A stretch of DNA of 64,000 nucleotides. Origin: Ulota crispa. Lineage: Eukaryota; Streptophyta; Bryopsida; Orthotrichales; Orthotrichaceae. The stretch covers positions 11,744,789 through 11,808,788 of the forward strand of contig OY987242.1 of assembly GCA_963920765.1 (NCBI GenBank). Direction: 5' to 3'. Of the stretch, positions 1 to 11,280 are shown piece by piece. Each line of letters begins with the position of its first letter. Positions within the stretch are counted from its first letter, which is position 1. Made by a program: the position numbers and the translations under genes. The notes below the pieces were generated by a model. That model had not been told where the DNA came from and searched no databases. It saw nothing but the letters and a program-made list of their open reading frames with translations.

Positions 1-704
1 ATACACTTCTTTCCAATTTTGCAACCTCCAAATCTAAAATTCAATTGATTTTTTTTGCCAAACTAACAAATTGACAATACACTAACTATTGGTTCTCCCC
101 GATTACACTTTATGTCAATCCTACTTGCCCTCAAAATTCCCTTAGAGGCAAGTAGAAAATTATAAACCAATCCAAAGGCCACATGTTACCCCTAAGCAAC
201 AAGCATTGTAGATTGACTAAGGTGTAATTGCAAACCCTTTCAAGCATCTCCACCCCAGCCGCTGCAAGCCAGCAAGCAGCCGAGTGAGGAAGCATGGGGA
301 GGGGGAGGAAGCATAGTGGGGCAGCAAAGTGGCTTGTGGAGCCCACCTTGTCCGAAACCTCAAGCCACTACCCTGATTAATCACCAAAGTGACCAAACTA
401 TTGTAATCCGCGCTTCCCACATCATTGACACGTGTTGCAATGTCATTGGATTATCCACCTGGCATTTCTCTTCTTGGCCCGCCATTTGGGAGGGACTTTT
501 TGGGGTTGAACTCCCTAGCCATGCTGGTCGCCCCTCCAACCTGGCATTGCCAGAGCCAAGTGGAGGAGGCTAGGCTCTGCTCGACCCGCCCAACCCGCTT
601 GGCCGGCGCTGCGGGCCAAGCAGCCCAAGCCCACGGCCGGGTGGAGATGGACTTATGGCATTAAAACACCATCTCCCACCATCTCCTATTTTCTCAAGTC
701 CTAA
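1..704. other. Intergenic, with GC-rich patch
   Basis: No gene was recognised. Most of the stretch is AT-rich, but about 240-660 is clearly GC-richer and CG-containing, with short open frames on both strands that resemble no family I know. It may be a degraded gene or promoter fragment, or part of an uncharacterised repeat. It ends where the outer TIR element at 705 begins. Confidence 0.4.
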
Positions 705-966
705 GGGCCGCTTTATACTACGAGTCAAGGCCACAAAAACTTGGGACCATTTTGACCAAAATTTTAGCTCAAATGGTCTTAAGAACGGCCTCAAGTGCCC
801 ATGACAATATGAATATAATGGGGGCTAACTCTCTTATTTGTAAATGCTTTAAGGCCAAAAAGTTAAGGCTGCTAGAGCAAACTATGAAAACTTCAAGAGA
901 AAAGGGATAAAAAAAAGAAACCAAGGATAATTGTTGATATTTTTACTCCATCCTACGGTGTTGAGG

Positions 967-2112
967 GCCTCTTTACACTAGTGATCAAGGCAATTTTTGT
1001 AATGTGATTGGAGGAGGAAAGCTGTCCTATCTAAGTCTACTTTATACTAGTTGAAAATAAGGAAAATGACCAAGAACACCATATTCATTAAATTGGGAAT
1101 TTTTGGACAATTTGGGACTTTTGAAGGTTTTAGTTGATCCCCTAAAACCGTGTTTGCAGCATTTTTTTAGGTACACGTGCCCTCACATGAGAGGAGGAAT
1201 TTGCGAGGGAAAAAATCTTAGTGGGTCAAACCAAATTTGATAGCTTCAAATTTGGTTTAAATTAACCTTTTGGGTTTAAGGTGAAGTTCAGTTTGGGAAT
1301 TGCAAATTCCCAATTTAATGAATATGGTGTTCAAGGGCAAAAAGGATGAGAAAATGACATGGAATTCTACATGTCATAAAGTGAATAATGTTTCATGGTC
1401 ACCAAGATTTCCAATTGAGACACTCTCAAGAGGTTCTTTGACCAAATTTTTCGAGTGACCAAACCATCCCAATTTTTTTGATTAGTCTACTTTTGTCAAG
1501 CTTTAATACTAATTATTATTGAGAATGCTATTTTACTAATGCTTTATTGCTGAAATGTTGTTTTGCTACAAAGAATGTATTTTGGTTGGTGTAGTTTTAG
1601 TTTTACCAAGGTAATCAAAGTTTATTGAAATATTTATTGTAACAAGTGAACTGTTTTTAATGTCATGTTTTTTTACATCTAATTCTATTGTAAAAACACA
1701 CCAAAATTATTCCATTGTAAAAATACATCAAAATTATTCCATGGTAAAAACACATTTAAATAATTGCATGGTTATTTACTTTGTATTTTCCACTATGTAC
1801 TATTCACTAAGGTTTTAAGAGTAGAATTTTGCAATCTTCTTGGTTACAAGTCTCCTCCTTTATTTCTTGGCATCCAAATTCTTGAAATTTTATTAAAAGA
1901 TGAGAAGAAAAGAGAGGGGAGAGAGTAAAAAAAGAGAATAAAGGAAAGAGTAGAATAACTAACCAAATCTCCAAGGGACCAGTCTAAGTTCACTTTACAC
2001 TAGTGGAGGTGACCAATGGATGGGAAAATTAGTTCTTGGTCACTAGTCTCGACCAAGAGCCATGACCAACAGATAGACATGAACTGGCTCTTGGTCACTA
2101 GTGTAAAGAGTC
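967..2112. mobile_element. TIR element, family S copy 1
   Basis: The left TIR contains CTCTTTACACTAGTGATCAA near 971. The right end at 2085-2112 is its inverted match (TTGGTCACTAGTGTAAAGAG). The interior is homologous to the element at 48857-49748: both share the ATGACATGGAAT stretch (1354; 49030) and a purine-rich GAGAAGAAAAGAGAG stretch near the right end. The 257-bp MITE at 1075-1331 is inserted here and is absent from the 49-kb copy. Non-autonomous. Confidence 0.6.
1075..1331. mobile_element. 257-bp MITE, family B copy 1
   Basis: It starts AACACCATATTCATTAAATT and ends with the inverted complement ATTTAATGAATATGGTGTT. It is flanked by CAAG on both sides (1071-1074 and 1332-1335), a 4-bp target duplication. 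The related S element at 49 kb lacks it and so gives an empty site. The interior includes a conserved segment around GTACACGTGCCCTCACATGA that recurs, inverted, in the copies at 4.3 and 54.7 kb. Confidence 0.75.
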
Positions 2113-2159
2113 CTGGAATATCTCAAAAAAATGTTTCTTATTCAAAAAACCACATTTTA

Positions 2160-3070
2160 CCCCTAAAGCACTAGACACCCTTTTTTGGCAACATAGCAAT
2201 TTTGGGCAACTCACTATCAATGGGCTTTTCATTCTTTTTTCTTTGAAATTTTCACACATGATGTGTCCAAGGAGAAGCTTTAAGGCCCAAAATTTTCATT
2301 ACTTTTGACTTCATGGTTCAAAAGTTATTGCATGGTATGTAGTTTTCTTTCCTTGGCGGGGAGCCAAAAAACTTCTTTCAAAATTACATTTTTTGAAATT
2401 TGTTTTTGAAATTTAGATTTACTTGAGAAGCTTTGAATCATTCTATTTTGATCAATGAGATGAAAGTTATGAGGAGATTTTGTTTGTGGGCAGTTATAGA
2501 TTCTCTACTCCAAAATAAACTTTGAAGTCCATTAAACTACTCAATTTTCAATGTTTTAGAAGAAAAACAAAACCAAAAGATGTAGAATGTTTATCACAAC
2601 ATTACGACCATTGGAATTGGAATGTTTCATTTCCATAATTAATTTCTTAACAATTTAGTGGTTTGAATCATTCTCTACTTCTTTTTACTTACCATTGTTT
2701 TTCCATGTGTTTTACAATTCCAAATGATTTGAAAATTTTCATATGTGTACCCAACTTGCTTTGAAGAAAAAACCAAAAAATAACAACCATTTTGGAGTTT
2801 TTTTCATACAAATATGACCTTATAAAGTGCAGCTGCCCAAATTTTTGTAGAGACAAAAAATGGTTTTTTGTCAATTCAAACTCAAAAATCTAACAATCTA
2901 CATGGTGAAAACTCTTGAATTTTTATTTTCATCTTTTGATACTAGTTTAGTACAAGATCTTACAGCTATATTTGTCAAAAAAAAGCTTTTTTTCTAAAAT
3001 TTGGCACTTGTATTAGGAATGGCAGTTTTGGAGCGGTTTTGGTGGAATATTGAGCTTAGTGCTTTAGGGG
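2160..3070. mobile_element. TTAA-flanked TIR element, copy T1
   Basis: It starts CCCCTAAAGCACTA and ends GTGCTTTAGGGG (15-bp TIR), with TTTA on the left and TTAA on the right. It is 911 bp long. The interior matches the copies at 21.7 and 25.2 kb, including the stretch around TGAGATGAAAGTTATGAGGA near 2457. It has no coding capacity and lies inside the composite element 705-3703. Confidence 0.75.
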
Positions 3071-3994
3071 TTAAATAATATTTAACAACGGTCCTGGGAC
3101 TAAGAATTAGCTTCACATTTTTAGAAAACCCAATTTTTGGAATTGGGGCCATGCCTTATCTTGTTGTTTAAATATTAAAATATGTTCACCTTGACTCTTA
3201 GTGTAAAGACCTTGGGATCATTTTCTAAACATGAACCAATCAAATTCCAATATAAGGTAGAACCACCCATTCCCAACTAGGGATCCAAACCCAACCAATA
3301 TAGGGTGTGTTATTTCTAGCCCCTATTTCCAAGCCTTGGAATGTGTATTTTTTCCCTTTTCAAAATTAAGATGAATGAGGTCATGACACGTGTCCCAACA
3401 AAAAGTAGGAAGTAGTGAGCAAGAAGTGTTTTGGCTATGATTGAGATTAAGAGAATTTAGTGATTGGGTATGGGTTCCAAACACTTTAAGCACTTTAAAA
3501 ATTTGTATATAATTCAGTTTTGGGTGAAAATTTCCGAAAAAATTTGTATTGTAATATTTTGTATGAAGCCACCAAAAAAATTTGTGCCATATTGTTGTTC
3601 TAATGTGCTATCTTGCAAAAGTTATGATTGAGGATGAGTGGTTCTACCTTAGAACGTTTCAGAGGCTGGAAACCAGTCTCGACTCATAGTGTAAAGCGGC
3701 CCCACATCTCTCAACCTCACAACTGACCTCCATTCCTCCAACTTTTAGAACCCCAATAACTATAATCTCAGATTATAATGCTAGATATTTCACAAGCAAT
3801 TTAGTTACCCGTGACCACCGATGTTCGAGAATGGGATTCTCCTCATCTCATACTTTACTATTTGGATAAATCTAAACTGATGAAAGTAAGACTCGACCAA
3901 CGACAGTAGAATTCTTGGAGGCATTGCATTGTTCTTACCTTTCCACAAAGCACTCTACTACAGCAAAAGCCCTCGAGAAGCATATAGTTTCTAC

Positions 3995-4574
3995 GGGAAA
4001 TTTCATGGTATCCTTGAAGTTTGCCATATTTGTATAGATACCTCTAGTTTTTCAGAAATTGCACAAACATCTTTGGACCATAATTTTTAGGAGTTTGTTT
4101 TGTTGAGCATGTTACTTCCTTCATGATCAATGTTAAATCAAGGAATGCAATATAACACAAAAGAAGCAGCATGCACATAAGGGAGAAAGAAGTGACATAC
4201 CCAATATAACAAATGCCTGAAAATTATGGTTTAAAAATTTTTGTGCAATTCCTAAAAAACCAAGGAACGTCATATTTGTTAATTTGGGAAAAACAAAAGT
4301 ACCATTTTGTACTTCACCTCAATCCAAAATAGTCACCTTAAACCATATTCAAAGGTATCCAATTTAGTGTGAGCCACTAAGATTTTTTCCCTTGCAAATT
4401 TCTCCTCTCAAGTGAGGACACACGTACCAAAAGGGCTTGGTTTGGGATGATCACCCCAATTTTCCCAAATTTTTGAAAGTCCAAAAATTACCATTTTGAC
4501 CCAAATTAACGAATATGATGTTAAGGATATCTATACAAATATGACAAACTGTAGGGTATCCATAAAATTTCCCC
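3995..4574. mobile_element. MITE family H, copy 1, split by a family B MITE
   Basis: The left end GGGAAATTTCATGGTATCC is matched by the inverted right end GGTATCCATAAAATTTCCC near 4556-4573. Further in, TATTTGTATAGATACC is matched by ATATCTATACAAATA. The same family occurs at 14547-14869 and 45428-45749, where it is about 320 bp. The extra length here is the 257-bp insertion at 4266-4522. Confidence 0.65.
4266..4522. mobile_element. 257-bp MITE, family B copy 2
   Basis: The ends AACGTCATATTTGTTAATTT and CCAAATTAACGAATATGATGTT (tail) are inverted partners. It is flanked by AAGG on both sides (4262-4265 and 4523-4526). It has the same length as copy 1 and is inserted within the family H MITE 3995-4574. 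Confidence 0.7.
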
Positions 4575-5816
4575 TAGTTTCAATTCAAGCACAGGAGGCG
4601 GTTTGTACAAGGAAGAGCTATAGCAGGACAAAGAACACAGTCACTATGCAATTTTCAGGCCATTTTTACTTTTGGGCCATCTCTCTCGTGTGCAAATATG
4701 TGGTTGGATTCTCTTAAAAAAAGATGTTGGGAGCAAACCCTGCAACCAGAGAACCCTCGAGCGCAACGTGCCACCACGTGGAGAATTCAAGGAGAGGTGA
4801 ATGTATCTGATGAGTTCTGGCATATGGTTGCCATGTGCCTGGTGATGTGGCCCAATGACGTGGACCCTGCAGTTGATTCAAGGGCTGTTAAGGGCAGTAA
4901 CTTTGGGGTCAGTCAGTTCTAAGTTACCGGACTTCTAGTGAAAAAAGGCTGGCCCCGGAGGAGGGTCATTGTCACCGTCCATCTGCCAACTGGGTAAGTT
5001 TAGAGACAGCACAGCAGTGGAGGAGCAACCCTTCGACCTCAACTCCCATATACTTAATTTTACTACCGTATCAATCATTTATGACGTGTTGGTTGTCACC
5101 GTCCACATCAGTTTTCACAACTGTGCTAACTGTTTAGCCAACCTTGTACCCAATTTCTTTCGATTTATTACCCTGAAAAAAAATGAAAAAGATAAACAGT
5201 AAGCCTGAAATCCTAAATGGCTCATTGAGCGTAACGAGTCCATGAGGTTCTCTAGAAGCCACAAAGATAGCATTATGCTTGCCTCTGGTAGAAACTTGAG
5301 GTGATCTTCATAACTACCGGTACTCTTAGGTGATTTTTTGGATGTATAAAATATAATATTTTCAACTTTAAAGGGATGATTTGCGGTCTTGAAGAGAGCC
5401 TTAGTTCAAGGTGTTCTAAAGAGAAATCCTATAAACACTTGAAACTTGTGGTGGGGTTAATGATAGGGTCAATAAAAATGATGCCAAAGGAAAATGACTC
5501 TCGGACATGTGGTTTCCTGCTTTGACTCAACCTCTTGATACTCAAAAAATGATTGTTGTAGACATGTACGTATCTAATTTTGAACATGTAGCTTCCTACT
5601 TTGACTCAACCTATGTTGTGGGGAAAATGGAAGAATAACTTTTGGGCATGCACCTTTCATTCTTGGACTCAACCTCACAAAAGTGTGGGAGAATATCTTT
5701 CTGAGCATGTCGCTTCCTACTTTGACTTGATGTATGAGCAATGATGCTTATGCATCCCGTTTCTTCTTCTCCTTCCATCCCTCTTACGAATGGATTACAA
5801 TTACAAAAATTTCTCT
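4575..5816. other. Intergenic
   Basis: A GC-richer patch at about 4730-5060 contains ORFs of up to 77 codons, none recognisable. The remainder is AT-rich. Three loosely repeated phrases of the form GCTTCCTACTTTGACTCAACC at about 5510-5735 form an irregular direct repeat of about 60-80 bp spacing. Nothing else can be supported. Confidence 0.35.
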
Positions 5817-6115
5817 ACATTGAAGATTGCGTTTCGGTTGACCCACACTGATTTCAACATTTTACTCTATATATGTTTATTTATTGTTGTTTCAGTAATT
5901 TTCATCAATTACTACAATAATCAAAATTTAAAGGTCTTGGCAACAACAATGATGTTGTGGAAAAATAAATTAACAATGTTGAAGTCCTAGATCATGTAAA
6001 ATCCTAGAATTTAGAGAGTTCCATATGCCTCCAAGTGGCCAAATGATGAGACATGAGGTAACTTTTCAAGATAAAGCAACCTAATTGTTAAGGCAACCTA
6101 AATGCAATGTTTAGT
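5817..6115. mobile_element. MITE family G, copy 1
   Basis: An element of about 300 bp whose right end reads AACCTAAATGCAATGTTTAG and whose left end is the inverted counterpart (TGAAGATTGCGTTTCGGTTG). Related copies lie at 26507-26812, 43747-45357 (interrupted) and 51355-51893 (interrupted). All share the AACCTAATTGTTAAGG-type subterminal stretch and a GAGTCATGAGGTAACTT-like motif in one orientation or the other. Confidence 0.5.
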
Positions 6116-7231
6116 GTAAGTACCGTTTGTTTGTTGTATAGTTATAAGGCTGATTCCACTTCAAATAGTATTGGGCTATTAGTACATTTGCCCTCAACAT
6201 TCTTGAATGCCCTTGCTTCATTACAATGGAGATTTTTCTTTTTTTGAAAATGAAGGTGTTGCAAAGAAAAGTTGAATTGTCTATTTCAAGTTGAGAATAA
6301 TATTATTTATTTTATTTAGAAGTTATCTATTTTTCAAATTTATTCTTGACATGGCTCTTTCCCAACATTTGTGTAGGTTTAGTATTAGCGTGGAAATGTT
6401 GGCAAAAATATTGCACAATAATGATATGTTTGCACTATTTTTGTTTTTTATGTCTCAAAAAACGATGGATTTTATATTTCAGTTTTGCCTTTGCATGTTG
6501 TAGGGGCAGAATTTTTTTAGATATTTAAAATGAAGCATTACAATCCTCATATAGTGTTGCAACGTATGTGAGGCAAAAAAATTGGAACTAAATGACTTGA
6601 AATGCCTTCCATTGTGAACTATTCTTCAAATATTTGTGGTTGAGAGTCTCGTTGAGAGTAGAGTTGAGAGAGCAAGGAAATTGAATTTTTTTGTCCTTTG
6701 GCAAACTAGAAAGCAAAGCAAGCACTTAGCCTTCAACTTGAATGGCATGTTGAGAATTTAATCAGGGAATTGGCAACCATTGCTATGCAACTGTATTTTC
6801 ATCTACATTTACGTACACTAAATGTTATTTTGACTTCAAACTACCATGCATATCCATAAGGAATAAATGTCCATTTGATGCGCATTGCCAAAACATGCAT
6901 GTGCCTTTCATACTTGTTGATCATGAATGAATGTTTCTCTAATGTATTTGGGGTTGTTTGTTCAAGAAATCCCATGAAGTCATAGGAAATTGTAAACAAA
7001 AATAGCAAAGCCTAAGTAAGTAGAAGACTTGTCAAAGTAAAGGCCAAAACATTGCAAAATTTCAATAGGTTCTTTGCTCTCAAGTGGATGTAATTTGATA
7101 AAGTCACTTTATACCATTTCCTTGCATTTTGGGCCTTCTCATGCAGATAGAGATTATTCTTTACTTGTATATTGATGTCCACATAATTATGAACTTCATC
7201 ATGCTATGCCAAGTACATTTTTTTAATACAA
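6116..7231. other. AT-rich intergenic, nothing recognised
   Basis: Open frames here are short (up to 70 codons), low in complexity and without family resemblance. No repeat pairing beyond the neighbouring MITEs was found. Confidence 0.5.
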
Positions 7232-7672
7232 TAATATTAATGGGAAATTACAAATAGGGGCATGAAAATGAAAAGTATTACATATAGGGGCATAGTTTCA
7301 AAATAAATACAAATTGGGGCGCAATTTCAAAATAATTTGTAAATTTTTGAATTTTTTTGCTTTGGACATTGTTTGATTTAGACAAATCATGATGTGATTT
7401 TAGCTAACTTTTAAAAAACTCAAAGGTCTTTCTAAAAATTGCCATCCTCTTTACTATAATCTCTTTATTTAGGCTTGATTTGGAGAGACCTTTAAGTTTT
7501 TTGGAAGTTAACTAACATTTAATGTGATATATCTAAATCAACCAATGTCCAAACCAAAAAAATTTACAAAAATTTACAAATAATTTTGAAATTGCACCCC
7601 TATTTGTGATTATTTTGAATCTGTAATATTTTTCATTTTCATGCCCCTATTTGTAATTTCCCTAATATTAAT
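7232..7672. mobile_element. Mutator-like MITE with 10-bp target duplication
   Basis: The element proper is 7242-7662 (421 bp), starting GGGAAATTACAAATAGGGGC and ending GCCCCTATTTGTAATTTCCC. It is flanked by TAATATTAAT on both sides (7232-7241; 7663-7672). A 9-11 bp target duplication and a G-initial TIR fit Mutator-like elements. Pairing continues inward: the phrases around GACATTGTTTGATTTAGACA and its complement near 7525-7550 show that the whole element folds into one long hairpin. Confidence 0.75.
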
Positions 7673-8547
7673 GTATCAATTACAAATTTTGAACCCTTTA
7701 TGCAAGTCTTTGTATCCAAACTATTTCTCGCATGCCAAAAGTGAACAATATTACTGACTACTCAGGGATTAATTTGAAAATTTGGCATGTTGGGCTCTAC
7801 GGCTTAAACTTAAGAATGTCCTACACAAAACTCAAAATTGTAGAAAGTAACATTTTTTCAATAAACACCCAAAACAACAGAATTGATCCTACATAGAAAC
7901 AACAGGAAAAAACAGATACATAAGCTTACTAATTTGACCTTATGGGCTTAAATATTATTGTCAAGCTTTTTCTCGACCAATGTAGGTTAGGTGAGGAGGA
8001 AAACTACTTGCCAAAACTAAAAATTGCAGGTACGTTGCAAACAAGCAAGACATTTGAGATGAGAAATCCCGAACATGCATAATCGTGATGAAACAATGCC
8101 TACAGGGTCCAATGCATCGATTTTAATGCAGGATTTTACTACCCAAACCAAAAACTGATTCAACAAAACAAAAATTGTTTCAACATGATAAAAACTGAGC
8201 CACACTGGTGATACATTTTTCTTACTTTGAATCCTCCCCTCCACCACCTGCTAGGACGGTGTCTCAACATACAAAAGCGGCAGAGAACAGAAATCAAAAT
8301 ATTAAGAAACAAGAGATCTTGTCAACATGGACCTTCAAACGCACTTGCTGTACATTTTTCCATAAAACCCCAAACCCTGTCAAACCTCGACCTCCGACGT
8401 CGGACACAAGAGGGACCTTCAAAACCCTAAACGAAGTAGAAAGATCCTCAAATCAAAGAAACTATCTCTGATGATAAGAAGTTTGAACTGCACTGCTGCT
8501 GCAGCAAAAAGCCTCGGCACTGAAACCTGCTTACATGAGCAAGAGGC
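7673..8547. other. Downstream flank of the F-box gene
   Basis: No separate gene is seen. The part near 8210-8547 is GC-richer, lies just past the stop codon of the minus-strand F-box gene, and is probably its 3' untranslated region. A poly(A) site could not be fixed. Confidence 0.4.
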
Positions 8548-10582
8548 TTACGGTATTCCATCCAGACGCATTTCAAACATGATTTGTGACCAAGGGCAGT
8601 AGTCCAAATTGATGTCGTAAATGTCAATCCACGTCTCTTGAGATCTGTCGAGCATCCAGAAGTAGGGATTCCCCGGCTCCTCAGAATATAAATCTGTCGG
8701 GACTTCCATAGTGTCGTCATGGTTCCAGCGTTGGTCGCCGAATATGATGATCGCATCCGTAGAGACGATGAGCGAGAAGAGGTAGTATTTGAGGAGCTCG
8801 GGATTCGGGACAGAGTAGAGCTTTTCCCACGCGTGGCTGGAAGTGCGCAACACCCAAACTCCGCTTTTCGCTTCCTCCGTACGCAACACGTAGACCTGCC
8901 CTTGATGCTCTGCCATAGGACAGAAGCCCTTCATCTCAGAGAAGATGATGTCGTCAAAGAAGTCAAAAGGTATGCTTGTGGAGTAACCTGTGGTCTTGTT
9001 GTAGGCTCTTATTCCAACAAACTTCTCCTCCACGTATTTCTTGTAGTAGAAGAGATTGTTCCCACCCGACTGGAAGACACCATTGCTGCTCGCACTCCAC
9101 GTCTTTGCTGCGGAATCATAAACCTCCACGACTGCTTTCGCGCTCCTGCTGTGATGCTCGTTTTGTTGTAAATCGCTTACAACCGTGATGGTGTAATGCT
9201 TGGTTTGTCTGTCTGTGACAAGGTGTACAAGATCAAATCCTCGCACTTGCAATGGTAGGGAAAGCTTTCTCCATGCTCGCGTCAACGGATTGCACACGTA
9301 CAAGCTCTGTGGCACAACATCCGAAACATGCAAAAAATTACAAAGACTGTCAAATGATGAAGAATTAGGTAGGCCATATAGGACTTTCCTGTTTAATTTT
9401 TGTTTGTTTGTTTTGTCTTATTGACCGACACGTGCAGTATTGTATACCAATTATGGTGATATAAAGTTTGGCATCAGCTATTCTCACAATATGGTCCAAT
9501 TGAAAATTCATCTAGGAAAAATCTAGTCGATTAGGGCTTCAAAGGAAATATATGTGTGCAAGATTACTTAATATCATTTGACAACATAATGTTGTTGTTG
9601 ATATCTTATGGAGAGAAGAAGATACTCACTTTGGTGCCTTTTCTTGAAAATTGACGTCGACAACACAACAATCCTCCATCTTCAGCAACTGGATAATCAC
9701 ATCGAATTGGTAGGCAATCAAATGGAAGCCCGTACCATTTCATCTCCTTGGTTCCAAAACTCCAGAGTCTTAGTCCATTCATTTGATAAGTTACAATGGC
9801 AAACCTGTGAAACAAGAATTCGTGTTAGACAAAAAAAAACACACAAGAAGTTTTTTGATCCTTGAGGAGTCAAAGATCAAGGGAATGCAAGAAGACCTGC
9901 GTGACGTAGTTGTGCCGAAAGCGTGTTGAAAGGACGGTGACATGATTGAAGCTTGCCAATGCTTTGATAAACCCCGCATCTGAAAGATCTGGTGTAGGGG
10001 TAGCCGAGCAAACACCAATTCCATTAACGTTGGTGGCGTAGTACACCACACAGCGCTGTCCATGTCGACCTTTTCATAGACACAAACGCGACTGCACCAC
10101 AAAAAGTTGTCATCTCCAACTATCGCCGGATGCTTGGGCTGGACAAGCATATCATCAAGCATGTCTGATTCCGCAAGCCTGGATTCGAGCTCAACAAGAG
10201 ATTTGCTAAACAAAATCTCAATGGAATCAGCTACCTCGTCAAGCTCTCTTCTCCTCTTCCATTTGGACTCCCCATAGTTGTTCACACAGATGCACTGAGG
10301 GTCCACTTCCAGCATTTGCCGCGTCTTGTGTACCACTTGTAAGCAATTCCTGAAGGAGAGGATTACCTGCTTGAGATTTTGTTTTGCTTCGCTGACAATT
10401 CTATCTGCCTCCGCATCTATGCAATCGAATACCTGATTGAGATTTTGTTTTGCTCCGCTGGTAACTCTATCTGCCTCCGCCTCGATGCAATCGAATACCT
10501 GATTGAGATTTTCTTTTGCTACGTTGGCAATTCTATCTGCCTCCGCCGCGGACCTGGCGGCATCGATGTAATCCTGCCCCAT
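8548..10582 (-). CDS. F-box/kelch-type protein
   Basis: A putative SCF ubiquitin-ligase substrate receptor of 539 residues, read from three exons on the minus strand: 10582-9897, 9804-9630 and 9306-8548. Splice sites fit in phase: CGCAG|GTCTTC to TTTCACAG|GTTTGC, and CCAAA|GTGAGT to GCCACAG|AGCTTG. Residues 17-82 are three 22-residue repeats of the type AKQNLNQVFDCI-EAEADR, probably helical or coiled coil. The F-box is at about 179-222 (TLMELVFARLPLHQIFQMRG; an SKHW follows). The C-terminal part has phrases usual for plant F-box/kelch proteins (LRLWSFGTKEMKWYGLP, SLYVCNPLTRAWRKLSLP) and forms the likely propeller. The ATG at 10582 is the first in-frame one after a stop. An N-terminal extension by upstream exons (10870-11280) cannot be excluded. 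The substrate is unknown. Confidence 0.85.
10337..10534 (-). repeat. Three in-frame 66-bp tandem repeats
   Basis: Three consecutive 66-bp units encode the 22-residue repeats in the N-terminal part of the F-box protein (units 10534-10469, 10468-10403, 10402-10337). Units 1 and 2 share NLNQVFDCI and EAEADR/DAEADR nearly intact. Unit 3 diverges after NLKQV. This is a recent in-gene expansion. Confidence 0.85.
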
Positions 10583-10605
10583 TCTTCCTTACAAGCTCAA
10601 TCAAA

Positions 10606-10712
10606 AGTACACAACTAGTCGGATTCTGTACTGCAATGCTGGCGATTCTATCGGTCTCTCGTCGCAGCCTCAGACGAGTCCATGTATTTCTGCCCCGTTT
10701 TCCTTGCAACAA
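10606..10712 (-). pseudogene. Decayed duplicate of the F-box gene's first coding segment
   Basis: On the minus strand this stretch reads GTGQKYMDSSEAATRDR-like codons and then, one base out of register, RIASIAVQNP. It aligns with the start of the F-box protein (MGQDYIDAARSAAEADRIANVAKENL). One extra base relative to the intact copy shifts the frame, so it does not continue openly. It lies immediately upstream of the intact copy and marks a local tandem duplication. Confidence 0.6.
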
Positions 10713-11280
10713 TCATGTCTGTCGTTGTTGCAGAGCTTATACTGCATTCTCTGCTCCTGCTAATCCCTGCAGCAAGCACACACCAGTTCAAAGTGAATAC
10801 ACGTAAACCAAGCCACTGATTGTGGGGTTCTAATGAGCTACAATACGCCTCCAAAATCAAAGTACTGAGATGTGCATAATACTTGATCAACAGCGTCCAT
10901 TGCACCGAGAAGCGCATCGAGTTGCGCCTTGGAAACTCCGCGACACACAGTTGAATCTGATTCTCCGAAAAACCTGTTCCAAGACCTGCTTCTTCCACTT
11001 TGCTGCTTGGAGCCTTCGAAGCGTACAACTCCAGTCTCAGCATAGGCTTGTTAACAGCTGCAATCGTCTTCATACTGCAACATTACAAAGGGGCTCAGAA
11101 ACTAAGTAGACCGTCTAGGCTAAACCCCTCAAAACCCTAGAAACTCGCCAATTCAAAAGGAAAGGAAAAGAACAGACAGGCCTTAAGCTTGCAGTCGAAG
11201 TTGACGAGGGGCAGGGCGCAAGCGTTGCGGAGAGTAAGCTTAAGCTTAGCGTCGTGATGATTCGCTTCCTGCACCGCCAT
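10713..11280 (-). CDS. Possible 5' exons of the F-box gene or a truncated neighbour
   Basis: An ATG at 11280 opens a GC-rich frame beginning MAVQEANHHDAKLKLTLRNA and running to about 11183. A well-formed acceptor (TTTGTAATGTTGCAG) at 11074 leads into a frame that reads KTIAAVNKPMLRLELYASK and stays open to 10648. A second good acceptor (TGTGCTTGCTGCAG) lies near 10766. I do not recognise the protein. It could be an N-terminal part spliced onto the F-box exons, an alternative first exon set, or the remains of a duplicated gene. The donor after the first exon is ambiguous. Confidence 0.35.

Larger units (their letters stand above)
705..3703. mobile_element. Composite ~3 kb TIR element with nested insertions
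   Basis: The left end reads GGGCCGCTTTATACTACGAG near 706. The right end is its inverted partner (GAGTC-type core followed by TAGTGTAAAGCGGCCCC) at about 3679-3703, so roughly 25 bp of imperfect TIR bracket the block. Inside lie a second TIR element (967-2112), which itself carries a 257-bp MITE, and a TTAA-flanked element (2160-3070). A further similar end (TAGTGTAAAGACC) sits near 3195. No transposase frame is visible. The superfamily is undetermined because a convincing target duplication could not be read. Confidence 0.5.

Noticed and set aside
8719-9171. A 150-codon plus-strand ORF
   Set aside because: It lies opposite the well-supported last exon of the F-box gene and resembles nothing.
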